Positions 35,286 through 46,739 of a stretch of DNA of 64,000 nt are shown here, in pieces. The notes under the pieces were generated by a model that made no database searches, had not been told where the DNA came from, and was given only the letters and a program-made list of their open reading frames with translations. Made by a program: the position numbers and the translations under genes. Every line of letters begins with the position of its first letter. The first letter of the stretch is position 1. Source of the stretch: Marsupella aquatica (taxonomy: Eukaryota; Marchantiophyta); assembly GCA_973895155.1 (NCBI GenBank), contig OZ316899.1, positions 7,874,001 to 7,938,000 on the forward strand, written 5' to 3'.

Positions 35286-36094
35286 CAACCAAATGTGAGA
35301 ATGTATAGTGGGTAGGGAATTTTAGACTAGAGATGGTCAAAGGGATATTTCTTGTTGATGTTAGACCTGACATACAGAACATTGGAGTGGGGGAAGGAGT
35401 GTCTGAAGGCAAGGAGGTATTGCTAGCAGACCTTGTCCAACTAGGTGATTTCTATGCTAAGCAAGCTGAGCAGCCAAATAATTGGAATGTAGATTTCTAT
35501 GTCCTTCAATGTGAGGAGGTGTTGCACACAGTCGCAAAGAATTTTACAGATGGTTATGACGTCCAGTTTGAGAAAGGTGACCTGGCATTGAAGGGAAGGT
35601 GGTTTCAGCCAATTCCAGGGCGGGAAACCAAATTTGTATATAATAATATTGCACCTTCAAGCTACACTGATGCAAAGTGTGTCGTTCACATTAGATTTGC
35701 CTTGACTCCATGTGTGGTAGGTAGGGGTCAAAAGGGTGGTAGTAGAATGCACTTCATCGACCCCTGACACAATAGCAGCAATTGCTACTTCCTTGACTTT
35801 GCCAATTTAGTTGGTACCTATTTAAGTGGTTGTGTGGGTATTGAAGCTACACCTGGTGATCTAGTGCTGGCAGGCTGTTCAGGTATTTTGCCCTCAAGTC
35901 GCCTTGCTTGAATTGTTGGTGATCTTGGTTCTGTGACTCCTAATACATGTGTTAGTTAAAGTCCTTTCTCTAAAATTCTTGATTGTTGTGCTGATATCCA
36001 TTCCTATGAACTGCCAAATGTGTTTATCCAAGTCCTTATAGGCTTAAGTACAATTGTGATCTTACATCAAGGATTCTGGTCGTTGTCTCCTTAT

Positions 36095-36700
36095 GGTCTG
36101 AAGGACTTTAGTCCTACATTGAGCTTATGGTCGTAAAGCAATGTCTTCATTTGGCCTCTGAATAAATATCAGTCCTCAAGCGTAAAAGGACTGTATTCCT
36201 TTATTGTCACGAGGAAGGACTTCAGCCCTGAAGTGTTAGGACCGTAGTCCTTTATTGTCCTTAGAAAGGACTTTAGTCCTCAATTCTGAAGGAATATAGT
36301 CCTTTATTGTCATGAGGATCAAAGGACTTCAGCCCTGAAGTGTTAAGGACCGTAGTCCTTTATTGTCCTTAGAAAGGACTTAAGTCCTCAATTCTAAAGG
36401 ACTATAGTCCTTTGTCGTGGAAGGACCCAATCGTGAAAGGATGTAGTCCTCACTACGTGAGGACTAAGTCCTCAATTCTGAAGGACTAAGTCCTCAATTC
36501 TGAAGGACTATGGTCCTCTATCGTGGAAGGAGCCAGTCCTCAAGTGAAAGGATATAGTCCTCAAGTATTAAGGACCCAGTCCGAAAGTCGTAAGGACTAA
36601 AGACCTGTCCTTCCGTCCTGAAATCTTGAGGACTAAACTCCTTTCTCGTGCTTAGTAAAGACTTAAGTCCTCAGGTCTGAAGGACTATGGTCCTTTATTT
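36095..36700. repeat. Palindromic repeat cluster, AAGGACTATAGTCCTT type
   Basis: About two dozen GGACT or AGTCC words alternate here, many joined as perfect palindromes such as AAGGACTATAGTCCTT or GGACTTAAGTCC. They are linked by TTTATTGTCCTTAGAAAGG and CTCAATTCTG spacers. The core is the same as in the minisatellites at 4.9-9.4 kb. The flanks 35768-36090 and 36900-37990 show no gene. Confidence 0.85.
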
Positions 36701-37999
36701 TCCATCATAAGAACTTAGCACCCTTGCACATGATGACTTTGGTCATTTATTGTCCTGTGACAAAAATAAGGCTAGAAGATATGTTCAGACTGAATCTTTG
36801 GTAGGGAATTCTTTGGTCCAAGATGATGGTCCTTTCTTCTTCAGGATTGTGGACTGTAACATGTTTGTCTGTGTGCAAAGGAGGGTGGTCCTTTATTATC
36901 CTTTTGAAGGACTTCTAGAATAAGGTCCCTGTGAGTTGTACATATTTTGGTATTTAATTGTATTCTACATGACCTTCATAAGAACTTTTTGCTAGTTCTT
37001 TGAGCAGAGTTGATATTTTCAGATTCTAACCAACAAGCTTAAATATTAAATGTACATCTAACCCAAAACTCTGTTGCGCTGCAGGGCTTTGGGAACAGGT
37101 TTTATAGAGGTGCACTAGTAAGAGCAAAGTGGACTAGTTGTAAGTGTAGAAAAAGAAACTTGTAGTTGTGTACCAGAGACAACCTTAGGCAAAATAGCTT
37201 CAGGCCACCTTAGGCAAAATAGCTGGTACCCACAAAAGTGACACACTAGTTTGATGGTGCCAATCTGTGGCCATTGAGACTATGAAGTCTGCATTGATCT
37301 CCCATGTACTTACTCTGTTGAAAGAGGACAACCATTTGTTTTGGTTTGTTTCTGAGCGTACTAGATATATAAAGAAATTCAATCCACAGACCATGACTTG
37401 ATCCACCTATGTATGACACTTTATGATCACTTCTGATCAACAAAGATTTCTCATTTCTCTCTGGGCTGCAGTGTTGTATTATCATTTGTATGTACATGAT
37501 ATTATTTTGGGTCTAATTTCAGACACTTAGGTTTAGGCTACAGTCATCAGTCAATTGACGTGCCCAAGTGCAATTTTCCCTTGATTTCCTGTCAAAGGGA
37601 AGACTGGCCCACGACATGCACTCTCATTTGACAGATCACCAAAATTTTCCTGTCACGGTCAAACATAATGTTCCTTGCTCTGTGATGGGAAGAACATTTT
37701 GTGCTAGTTACTTCTCAACGGTGCACCTAAGGATAGGAAGGATCCTTGAGTAGGTTCATAATCACCCCTCCGTGTCATTGGAAATTGAAGGACTCAGCCC
37801 AAACACATTGTTTACAAAACTTTGACATTTCATTAAAAGGGTCAAAGATCATATCGATCATGTACATTTTGATTGAAGTCTATCAAAAACCTATCATGTA
37901 CATGCTATGTGTATAAGCAAGATCTAGATACTATCAATGCCCAATTCCAACCACATGCACTAGCGCTTCCTGAGTGCTTCCATTGGTGCATGCAAATTC

Positions 38000-40576
38000 C
38001 TACTCTGAAATGCAAAATGACTTCAAAGAGGACACTATGTCCCCTGACAGATCACTAATAGCTCCCCTGAATCTCCTAAATGATGCTACAAGTGAGCTTT
38101 GATCCTTAGTTGGATCAGCTGTCTCTTCACCATCACTATCCCGAGCACTACCCATATCAGAGCACAACTTCCCCTCTTTGATATCTCGCTGTATAGGGGC
38201 TTTGTTCACAACAGATATCCCATCAGATGCTATACAAGGGCTTCGTTCAAAACAGAGTGCTCGAGGCAAATCATCTCCAGAGTCTTTCCTCACATAGCTA
38301 ACGGTTCACCACACACTCATCACCTGTTCAAAAATTCTTTGTGCCTTCTCCTCATCATTACTGCATGAGTCCTTGAAGGCTGTCCTGAAATCCCCATCAA
38401 TTGCATTCCAATTGCTTCATTCACCTTGATGACAATATCATCAACTTTCACAGCAAAACAGTACATGTATGTGCCAGTCCCATCCGCACAACAAACATGC
38501 TCCCCTCGGCCTCGAGAATTAGGACCCAGTGGAGACTGAAGATCCACCCTCCTAAGTCTGCGTTTGTGCTTCCCCAATGCACAGGGCCAACCATCCTTTA
38601 GCAGAACCCCACAGCCTTCATACACAAAATCTCCAGCACAAAGTTCCCACATCTTCTCAATGTTACCCTTCTTGAGCGTGCAATACGAGTTGTGCTTGTC
38701 CATCTGTGGTCATCAAACAACAGGAACACAAAGTCTGAGTGTATGTGTCCTGACTTGCTTAATGAGAAAGGGGTGCCATACACTCACTAATCAAGGACTA
38801 CCTGTTTTTAAACTCAGGACCTTCAATTCAATTGTGAATTGGTAAGGATCGAAAGGCCTTGGCTAGGGATCAAAGTTTACTTTAGATGAACCTTGGGTCC
38901 TTGACAAACCATAGAAAGTGCTTAATTGAAGAAGGACCGAGCCTCGAGTTCTTCAAAAAGAACCTCGAGTCCTTGAAGGACACAGAGTCCTTGTATAAGA
39001 AACCGAGTCCTTGTATCAGGACACTGACTCCTTGTATAAGGAGTCAGAGTCCTTGTACCAGGACACGGAGTCCTTGGATAAGGACACTGACTCCTTAGGT
39101 ACCCCAGAATGTCCTTACACAAGGACAGGCAATCCTTACAATCATCAGGACATGTAGTCCTTGTCTCAAGACAATGAGTCCCTACATAAGGACAGAGAGT
39201 CCTCAAGTAGTCAAAGAGTCCTCAAGTGCGGACATGGGGTCCTTGGGAAAGAACCTGTAGTCCTTGCAACCAGATTCATTACAAGTAACTTCTAGCAAGT
39301 GGTATGCTTGTAAACAACAGCAAAATTGCAAATGTGGAGAAACAGAAGTGAACTTACTTTAAGTGCAGAGATTTTCTGGCCCCAATTAAAAATAATGTGT
39401 TGCGCCTGCCTCGGACTACTGGCTGCACAGAGTAAAACTTATCAAAACAAAACTCTGATTTTTTCAATTGTACATCACCACTCCTGCATGCACAAATCAC
39501 AATTTGTCCCTGATTCTAGTATGAGGTTGATGTATCAAATTCACACCAATTTCAGGTCAGCTTAGCTTGTAACTCAAGGTTCAAAATGAAGCTGCAATTT
39601 CTTTCTCAACTTGATTGATGACTCATAGGGAACAGGATTGATTGAACCAGATTGGGGCAACTGTGGATGCGAAAGTTGAGAGTTCACTTCAATGAGCTCT
39701 AACATCCTCCTGAAGGAACCTTGAGATAGAGACTCTGGGCTAAAGGGCATCATGCCAAGCTCAGGGCTAGTCACAGGTTTGCTTGTCACCTTCCCAGTCG
39801 GTTCCACAGTCCTTGCTCTCTTCCCTAATACTTCACCCTCAGCTTTTGTTGTCACCGGCTGCACTTTACTGGATCCATCTTGTGGATCATGTTGAAGTTG
39901 GCTTGATATGGGAGGGGCCTCCTTATCATTCAACAACAGTTCAGTTGTTGCAACAATATTAGCCTTAAATTGAGCAAACAATGCACTTCAATCAGCAGTG
40001 GGAATATCAGAGTTCAATTGTCACTAGATGCTTCTAACTTCTAGAAATACTAGCTCGGTTTGACTGTGATTATTCCATAGGATCACAGTCAGACTGAGCA
40101 ATTTTGGAAGGACAGTTACAAAAACTACATATGAATGAGATAATGCTTAAGGGAATAACTACATGCACCACTGATAGAGCAATTGAGAGACCGAATCTAA
40201 AGAATTCATCATGCTCAATTTGTTGGATAGGATCTACTTACCCTTCCTTGCCCACATTGAATATGCTCGCCTAGTTGTCTCCATTTCAAAAGTTGCATAC
40301 TGTGTTTCCCGTACAACATCTTTAAGTCTTCAATGTGAGAAACTCGAATCTCATCTCCATGAGTGGGTAAGCCCCAACTCCATAGCCACTCATTTGAGAA
40401 GAGTGCATTGCAAGCTAAGCACGTTGGACTATTCATTGAAGCGCCAATCAGCGGGAAAAGACAGCTCTGATGATAGGCGTGCCCACACGATGCTAGGACC
40501 CAATTATAGCAATGATAGCCATTACAACAAACTGGACAACTTGAGAATGTAAATTGTGTCCCCATTGAATTGGCTG
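38000..40576 (-). CDS. 3' exons of a RING-like zinc-finger gene
   Basis: The clearest exon is 40576-40242 (acceptor CCAACAG, donor GTAAGT). It holds CPVCCNGYHCYNW, then CGHAYHQSC, then CLACNALF: a C-x2-C...C-x-H...C...C-x2-C arrangement like RING or related ubiquitin-ligase fingers. Further open pieces on the same strand are 39981-39574 (S/P-rich with KRARTVEP), 38703-38320 (basic, HKRRLRRVD, with GYxxG-type words) and 38293-38000 (serine-rich end SDLSGDIVSSLKSFCISE). Their joining is inferred. The upstream exons appear to lie beyond the Copia element at 46.8-48.7 kb. If so, this is one long gene with the Copia in an intron. A role in protein ubiquitination would follow the family, but is not shown. 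Confidence 0.5.
38930..39260. repeat. GAGTCCTTG(TATAAGGACA) minisatellite
   Basis: Around fifteen short units pair GAGTCCTTG with AAGGACA(C), giving repeated small inverted pairs. The TCCTTG/AAGGA words link it to the palindromic cluster at 36.1 kb. Confidence 0.8.
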
Positions 40577-40764
40577 CTGTTGGAACGGGGGGAATGGGGT
40601 ATTTACAAATGACAGGAAACAGTAACAGGAAACAGAAACTGGTAACAAGAAAATGAGTGTAATTTTTTTTAATTTTTTTTTTTAAATTGGGTTGCATAAT
40701 ACATTTTTTTGCTAGCGCCCAAAGCTAGCCAAAAAATGTTGTTTTTTTGGGGGGGGGGAAATGT

Positions 40765-40902
40765 TGTTGTGGTGTGTCAACAACTAATGCTTCATTCATC
40801 GTCCAACCAGTACATATGGTTCCTTAGGTAGCTAGGCAGTTAGGCGGTTATGACCAGCCTGACTGCGACAGACTTGACCTTGGGTTAACTCGGGTTACAA
40901 CA
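40765..40902 (-). repeat. Copia 3' LTR (138 bp)
   Basis: TGTTGTGGTGTGTC...GGGTTACAACA. It differs from the other LTR at only a few positions by eye. It is short for a Copia LTR. Confidence 0.95.
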
Positions 40903-41524
40903 CTCCTCCTTGGGGGTAACATGACTTGGGGGAAATGTTGCCACCATCTGAAGTCTACTCTAAGGAATGATGATTTTTGATCTATTTGAAGTTTATACTT
41001 AGGAGGGGAATGTAACCTCATTAAAACCCCCCCTCCTTTCTTGTAGGGGGAAAGAGTATTACCATTCCCTCCGGGTTATTTAAATGATTTAATGTGTATG
41101 GTCTAATGTAAAAATAGTATGATGTTTGAAGGTGTATTTATCAGGAGGGCTACGAGCTTGCAGGGCGAAATGCCACAAGCCCAAACTAAACCACATAACA
41201 TGAATGTATGTGTCTAATTCCTTGGTGGTGCGGGGTACTTGGAGCATTAGGGCTCCTCGGAAATTGCTGTTGCGCTTTTTAAGTTGTGTTGCAGGGTCTT
41301 GCCAACGTTTGATGGCTCCCGTCAATCGTTATGCTGGTGTCAATCTGTTCTTGGCTTGTGTATTGTGAGGTGCCTCGTTGGCTTATGTTGGGGAGGTATC
41401 GGCGTCTACAAAGTTGCAGTTTTTTGGCTATAGTTGGGCGAATCTCCCCCTGAATGCTGCAAGCACGTTAGCTGCAATCCCCAACTCTGTCAGTTCAGCA
41501 ATAATTGAGATAAGCTTTGCAGCC

Positions 41525-44500
41525 CTATGGAATGTGCATGATTTTTGTGAAGGGCAGGAAGTAGGGATTATGTATATCTGCAGAGTTTGATTCACTTGGA
41601 ATCCAGCGTACTTCAATGTTCTTGCTCTGCTGCTTGTGTGTAAAGAAGAACTTAGGAGCAATGTGTTTCGTCCTGTCACCCTTGATGAAACCTGCTTGAA
41701 TTTGGTCGACGCATGGTCGGTTGTCTTCGTATACGTGTGTAGGTGCGGTCAGTCTTGGGGGTCCAGTGTTTTGATGTATGTGGTTGATCACGTTTCGTAA
41801 CCATATGCACTCCCGGCTAGTTTTGTATAAAGCAATTATTTCGAAGTGGTTTGATGAAGTCGTGGTGAGCGTTTGTTTGTTGCTCCTCCACAAAATTGCC
41901 GTTTGTCCCATCAAGAACACGTACCCTGTCTATGACTTGGCGTCTTCAGGGTCGGACAAATATCCTGCATCATTCAGCGTATCCAGTTAGTAAGTTAGTA
42001 GCGTTCTTGGGGTAGAATAATCCCAGATCTATGGTACCTTTGAGGCAGCGGAAATTTCTCTTAACGCCATTCCAGTGGCGTATGGTTGGTGCTGCACTGT
42101 GGCAGGCCAACAAGTTCATCGAGAATGCCAGATCAGGTCTTGTCTGGTTGGCAAGGAACATTAGCACACCTATAGCAGATAGGTATGGTTTTTCTGAGCC
42201 AAGTAGTGGCTCGTTCTCGTTTCTCTTCCGGAAGATGTCCTTATCCTTATCCAAGGAACAAATGTCCATAGGAGATTGGACTGGTTTTGCCTGATGCATG
42301 TTAAATTGCCTCAATATCTTTTTTGTATATGTAGATTGATGCAGGAAAATTCCAGTGGGTAAGTGTTTGAATTGCAATCCAAGGCAGAAAGTAGTCTGCC
42401 CCAAGTCTCTCATCTCGAATGCCTGTTTCAGTAATTTAATAGTTTCCAGCATGATTCTGCTGGTGCCAAATAAGTTCAAGTCATCTACATATATGGCAAT
42501 GATAATGAGTTTGCATCCTTCTCACTTAATAAAAAGGCATGGTGTTATATCAGCGTTTGTGAATCCCATTGCTAGCATTTCTGATTTAAATCTCTTATAC
42601 CATGTCAGGCCGCTCTGTTTCAGGCCATACATTGAGTGGAGTACTTGTACCGCAAAACGAGTTTGTGTGGTAAGAATTTTCTTTTGCAACTCTTGCTTTA
42701 AAGAAGCTCCCAATGTTATTGATTTTGCTGTTTTATTAAGTACTGCTGCGTTGGCGTGGTTGAAGGTACTGTGTGTATGCTTAGGGTTTAGGGTTTAGGG
42801 TGGTTCTTGATGTATTTGCTCCCCCCTTACTGTGGTGTTCCGCTCGTTGTATCAGTTTGGGTGGTGCCTCCATGTGAATTACTGTATCCAGGTGGCCATA
42901 TAAATAAGCTGTCACTATGTCCATTTGATGCATCGATAAGTTGTGATGCTGGGAAAAAGTGATCAGGTAGCGGTAAGTGATTACGTCCATCACTGGGGAA
43001 TATGTGAGGTCATAGTCCCTGCCTGGGATTTGAGTAAATCCCTTAGCTACTAAGCGGGCCTTGTGTCTAACCACTTCCCCTTTTGCATTGCACTTCTTCA
43101 CGAAAGTCCATTTGTATCCCGTCAGGTGTGTACCTGGTGTTGCTAGGGTTATTGGGTCAAAAACTTGGCGTGATATAAGTGAGTTCAATTCTAGGTGAAT
43201 AGCTTTCTCCCACTCTGGCCAGTCTGGGTGAGTTTGTGCTTCTCGGATTGTCCTCAGGTCAGGTAAGTCTTGAACTTCTATATGTTGAGATACATGGAAG
43301 GAAAAGTGTTCATCTAGTATTGTCTGTTGTCTGTCCCATATGTGTCCTGTGCTGCCGTAGTTGATGGCAATCTCTTCGTTATCTTCTCGTGTTTGAGGCT
43401 GTGGGGAGGCAGGGGCCCTATCGATTGGTGCTGCCTCTCTGGAGGGGGTTGCCCTCCTCTACCTCGGTTGTTTGTCTCCAGAGCGTAGTGGGCGGCCTCG
43501 CTTGGCTCTTGGTGCCACCACTGTGGCGGGTTGAGTTTCTATCTGTATTCTAGATGGTGCATTTGCCGCCGGTATATGGGATCTAGTCATTTTTGCAGCG
43601 TTTGCAAAAGAGTCTGGTAGTTGTTCTACCATCTTTGCGAGGTGCAGAATTTGTTGAACTTCTGTGTCTAAATGGCTGGTTCGAGGGTCATTCCAAAATG
43701 CAGATTGGATTTGCCAAGTGAGCGCCTTGTCTTTCTCCATTTGCTGTTTCGTGTGTAGTCTCGGGAAGGTGTCTTCATAGAAATGGCAGTCTACAAAGCG
43801 TGCTTTGAATACATCGGATGTGGTTGGTTCCAAGTAGAAAATAATTGATGTGGAGTCGTATCCAGTATATATACCTGGTTGCCTCTGAGGGCCCATCTTT
43901 GTTCGCTTGGGGCCCAAGATTGGTACCATTACTTGGCAACCGAACGTCCTTAGGTGGGAGACATTTGGAATATTGCCGAATGCCAGGTGGTGGGGTGAAC
44001 TAGAGTTGAATGCTGATGGTCTATAGCTCAGCAGTGTGGCGGAGTGGAGAATTGCATGCTCCCATGCTGTTGTGGGGAGGTTACTTTGCATTAATAGTGG
44101 CCGAGCAATTATCTGGAGGCTTTTTATCAAGGATTCTGCTGTCCTATTCTGGAAGTGTATGTGGGGGACCGGGTACTGTATGTCTATTCCTGTAGCAGTA
44201 CCAAGTTCTTCAAAAGTTTTAGAGGTAAACTCCCCTGCGTTATCTACTCTGAGTGTCCGAATGTGGTTATCCGGAAATTGTGCTCTCAGTTTTAGGATAT
44301 GAGATAGGAGACGAGAGAACACTAAATTTTGTGTGGATATGAGGGAAATTTGGGACCATTTGGTAGATGCGTCTATGACTACTAGGAAGAAACAAAATGG
44401 GCCGCTAGGGGGATCTATGGGTCCGCAGACATCAGCGTGTATTTGCTCCAAAAAGTTGGGGATTTGGCTTTTAGTTTTTGATGGGGAAGGCCGATTTATC

Positions 44501-46114
44501 AGTTTTCCCTGTGAGCATGCTAGGCACGGCTCTTGCATGGATGTGGGGTGTACCGTGGTTGGTATGCCCTTGGTTTGTTTAATAATCCTCTAAAACATGT
44601 TAAGGCCAGGGTGGCCGAGCCTCTTGTGCCAAATCTTGGTAACAGTATTATTGTGAGTTTCGGTTTGGAAGCTCTGTATGTTTGTGATGTAAAATCCGGG
44701 AGGGGTTGCATCTAGTGTCTCCAAGATTCCTTTGTTTGTTGGTGTCTTGGATGTTATGTGTAGGACTTCTCGTTCATTTGAGGTTCTCATCTCTATATGC
44801 AGGTTGTTGGCTCTTATGTCTCCAAAACTTATCAGGTTTCTCGTTGCTATGGGTGCGTAAATGGCCGAGTGTATTTTTATGGTTGTCCCTCAAGGTAGAA
44901 TCACCATTGCCGGTCCATATCCTTCCTCCAATTGATGTTGGCCCATTATTGTTGTTATCTTGCGTTGTGATGGTGTTATGTGAATGAAGTATTCTTTATT
45001 TTTCAAGATAGAATGTGAGGTCCCGCTATTGACGCTACAGTAGGAAGGGTCGTCTGGTGTTTTTATGGGGTTCCTTGTGGCCATATTTATCTCAGGCAGG
45101 ATCTCCGTAGAGTCCATAAATGTTCCATACGTTTTGGGTTCATTTGTTGTGATACTTTTCTTATAGAGTGCCACTAGGTGTATAGGGGCTCGACATGTTT
45201 TCTGGATGTGCCCTATAGTTCCACAGCAAAAACAAAGAGGAGGGTTTTTGATTTTATCTCGTGAGTTGTATTGCTCTTGATTGAACTTTGTCCGGGGCTG
45301 ATTGTTGTTATCTTGTTTCCAGGTACTTCTTGAGCTCCCTCCATTATATTGGTATCTGCCTCGTCCTCGTCCACGTGGGAAATTTCCTCTTCCGCCGCGT
45401 TGGAAATTAGTTCCTCGGCCCCTGTAGGGCCCTCTCCCTCTGCTACCTCCTTGGCCTCGGTAAGATGTTCCCTCTCCCCTTTGCAGTTCTGCATAGTTGA
45501 TTTCTGGAGTTGTGTGTGGGGGGAGGGTTCCTGGGGGTCGCTTCTGTGCATTATGTAGTAAGAGGAGCTGGTGCTTCTCAGCCAGAAGCATGTGGGCAAT
45601 TAGTTCGGAGTATTAGGTGAATGCCATATTCCTGTATTGCGTTGAGAGTATTAGATTGGCTGAGTGTAGAGTAGATAGCATCTTTTTGATTTGCTCCGCG
45701 TCGTTTACTGGCTGGCCGCAAATTGCCAATTGCGCTACGATTCTGAATAGCTTGCTATTGTAATCTACGATCGTCTTGTAATCTTGAACTCTCAAATTAA
45801 TCCATTCATGTCATGCAGCTGGCAGGTAAATGGTTTGAGTGTGGTCAAAGCGGGATTGAAGCTCCTCCTAGAGTACTCGCGGATTGAATTCGTTCAAGTA
45901 TTGTCTTTTTAGGAGTTGCTTAAGTGGTGTCGGATTAGTATCAAGGCTTTTGCCTTTTGCTATAAAGTTGTTCCTGCATTTGTTATGATTGTGTCCTGGA
46001 GATCCTTAGCTGCAAGGTGTGTTCTACGTCTAAGGTCCTGGATAAGTAATTAGTGCCGTCTATACTGAGGGCTTGAAATATGAGTTTTTTTATGGGGTTT
46101 GTGGGGATTGACAT
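41525..46114 (-). pseudogene. Copia gag-pol polyprotein, open frame broken by eight stops and at least two shifts
   Basis: Gag starts near the ATG at 46114. A zinc knuckle CFCCGTIGHIQKTC lies near 45200. The protease motif reads VNSGTSHSIL where D-S-G is expected. Integrase follows with HKRLGHPG, CLACSQGK, IHADVCGPI, LRVDNAGEF and NRTAESLIK (the H-H-C-C and D-D-E residues are present). Reverse transcriptase has YKWTFVKKCN, LHSMYGLKQSG and YVDDLNLFG (catalytic YVDD intact). RNase H ends with SKTGYVFL-like sequence and SNHFEIIAL. In-frame stops are TAG 45868, TGA 45811, TAA 45613, TGA 44890, TAG 44590, TAG 43459, TGA 42522 and TAG 41930. Frameshifts lie at about 42781-42801 (telomere-type insertion) and about 41970. 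It encodes everything for copying and integration but cannot be active as it stands. Confidence 0.9.
42780..42802. repeat. Interstitial telomere repeat (TTTAGGG)3 inside reverse transcriptase
   Basis: CTTAGGGTTTAGGGTTTAGGG interrupts the Copia coding frame. Before and after it the protein sequence is normal but in different frames. Confidence 0.9.
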
Positions 46115-46455
46115 CCTACTAAATGTGTAGGATCAATGATATTTTTGTATGGTGGTTCTTTCTATGTAAATTGAAGTTGGTGAGCTCTATGTTGGCTTGC
46201 ATTTATTCTCCCGATGGTTCTAATCGCCCGCGTCCTCTTGCAATCGAGTACTTGTTTGTGATTCACTTATGATTTTGGCCTTTGGTGCCTTGTCTCTCCG
46301 TGGCGGTTCTATAGGTGGTCTATTGACAGATGGTCAATCTCCCTAGTCCATGGCCCTGTTCCTCCATTCTTGGGTGGTCATGAATCGTTTATGAAATCTG
46401 AGTAAAAAAATGAAGGGAGAAAAAAATTAAGGCAAGGAGCCTCGTGCTGGTAACG

Positions 46456-46594
46456 TGTTGTGGTGTGTCAACAACTAATGCTTCATTCATCGTCCAACCA
46501 GTACATATGGTTCCTTAGGTAGGTAGGCAGTTAGGCGGTTATGACCAGCCCTGACTGTGGTAGACTTGACCCTGGGTTAACTCAGGTTACAACA
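46456..46594 (-). repeat. Copia 5' LTR (139 bp)
   Basis: Direct repeat of 40765-40902. It is followed on the element strand by CGTTACCAGCACGAGGC. I could not assign a primer tRNA to that sequence. Confidence 0.95.
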
Positions 46595-46739
46595 AATGTG
46601 ACTTTTTAGGAAATATTTTGACACTGTCATTTTTTCTGGTAACAGTAAATTTTTGCTGGTACTAGTAAACCTGTTTCCTGTTTACTGTTTACTATCACGC
46701 ATGTCATACCTTGTTGGAACAAAAGTTGGTGTCAACCTT

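Larger units (their letters stand above)
28170..35767 (+). pseudogene. Second transposase family (SDGxxSQFK type), multi-exon and decayed
   Basis: Pieces in order: a coiled coil (about 28217-28440, EQQSQQILLQVKQL); a helical region (28600-29320) ending in KKDVARLRLGVKEYVLHS; a cysteine block (29450-29700, VCCCK then CTCHCSIC after a frameshift); TCIFGTYNKCGVDKLVW (32540-32620); the first acidic motif IDFSKNYTF (about 32910); HWVWSDGAASQFKACRPF (33200-33270); FFHASGHGK with a donor at 33350 and an acceptor at 33478 leading to DALGGHVKSG; and a C-terminal piece (35330-35767). The order of D, D and H-G-K...D motifs belongs to a eukaryotic transposase-like family with an RNase H-type core that I cannot name exactly. 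In-frame TAA 32979, TGA 33015 and TAG 33176 plus frameshifts show decay. Confidence 0.6.
40760..46599 (-). mobile_element. Ty1/Copia LTR retrotransposon with 5-bp target duplication AATGT
   Basis: Short LTRs (40765-40902 and 46456-46594) flank gag-pol on the minus strand. The sequence AATGT lies directly outside both LTRs (40760-40764, 46595-46599), the expected 5-bp duplication. LTRs begin TGTTG and end CAACA. A purine tract (AAGGAGGAG on the minus strand) sits just before the 3' LTR. Domain order gag, protease, integrase, reverse transcriptase, RNase H is that of Copia. The element lies between exons of a same-strand host gene. Confidence 0.95.
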
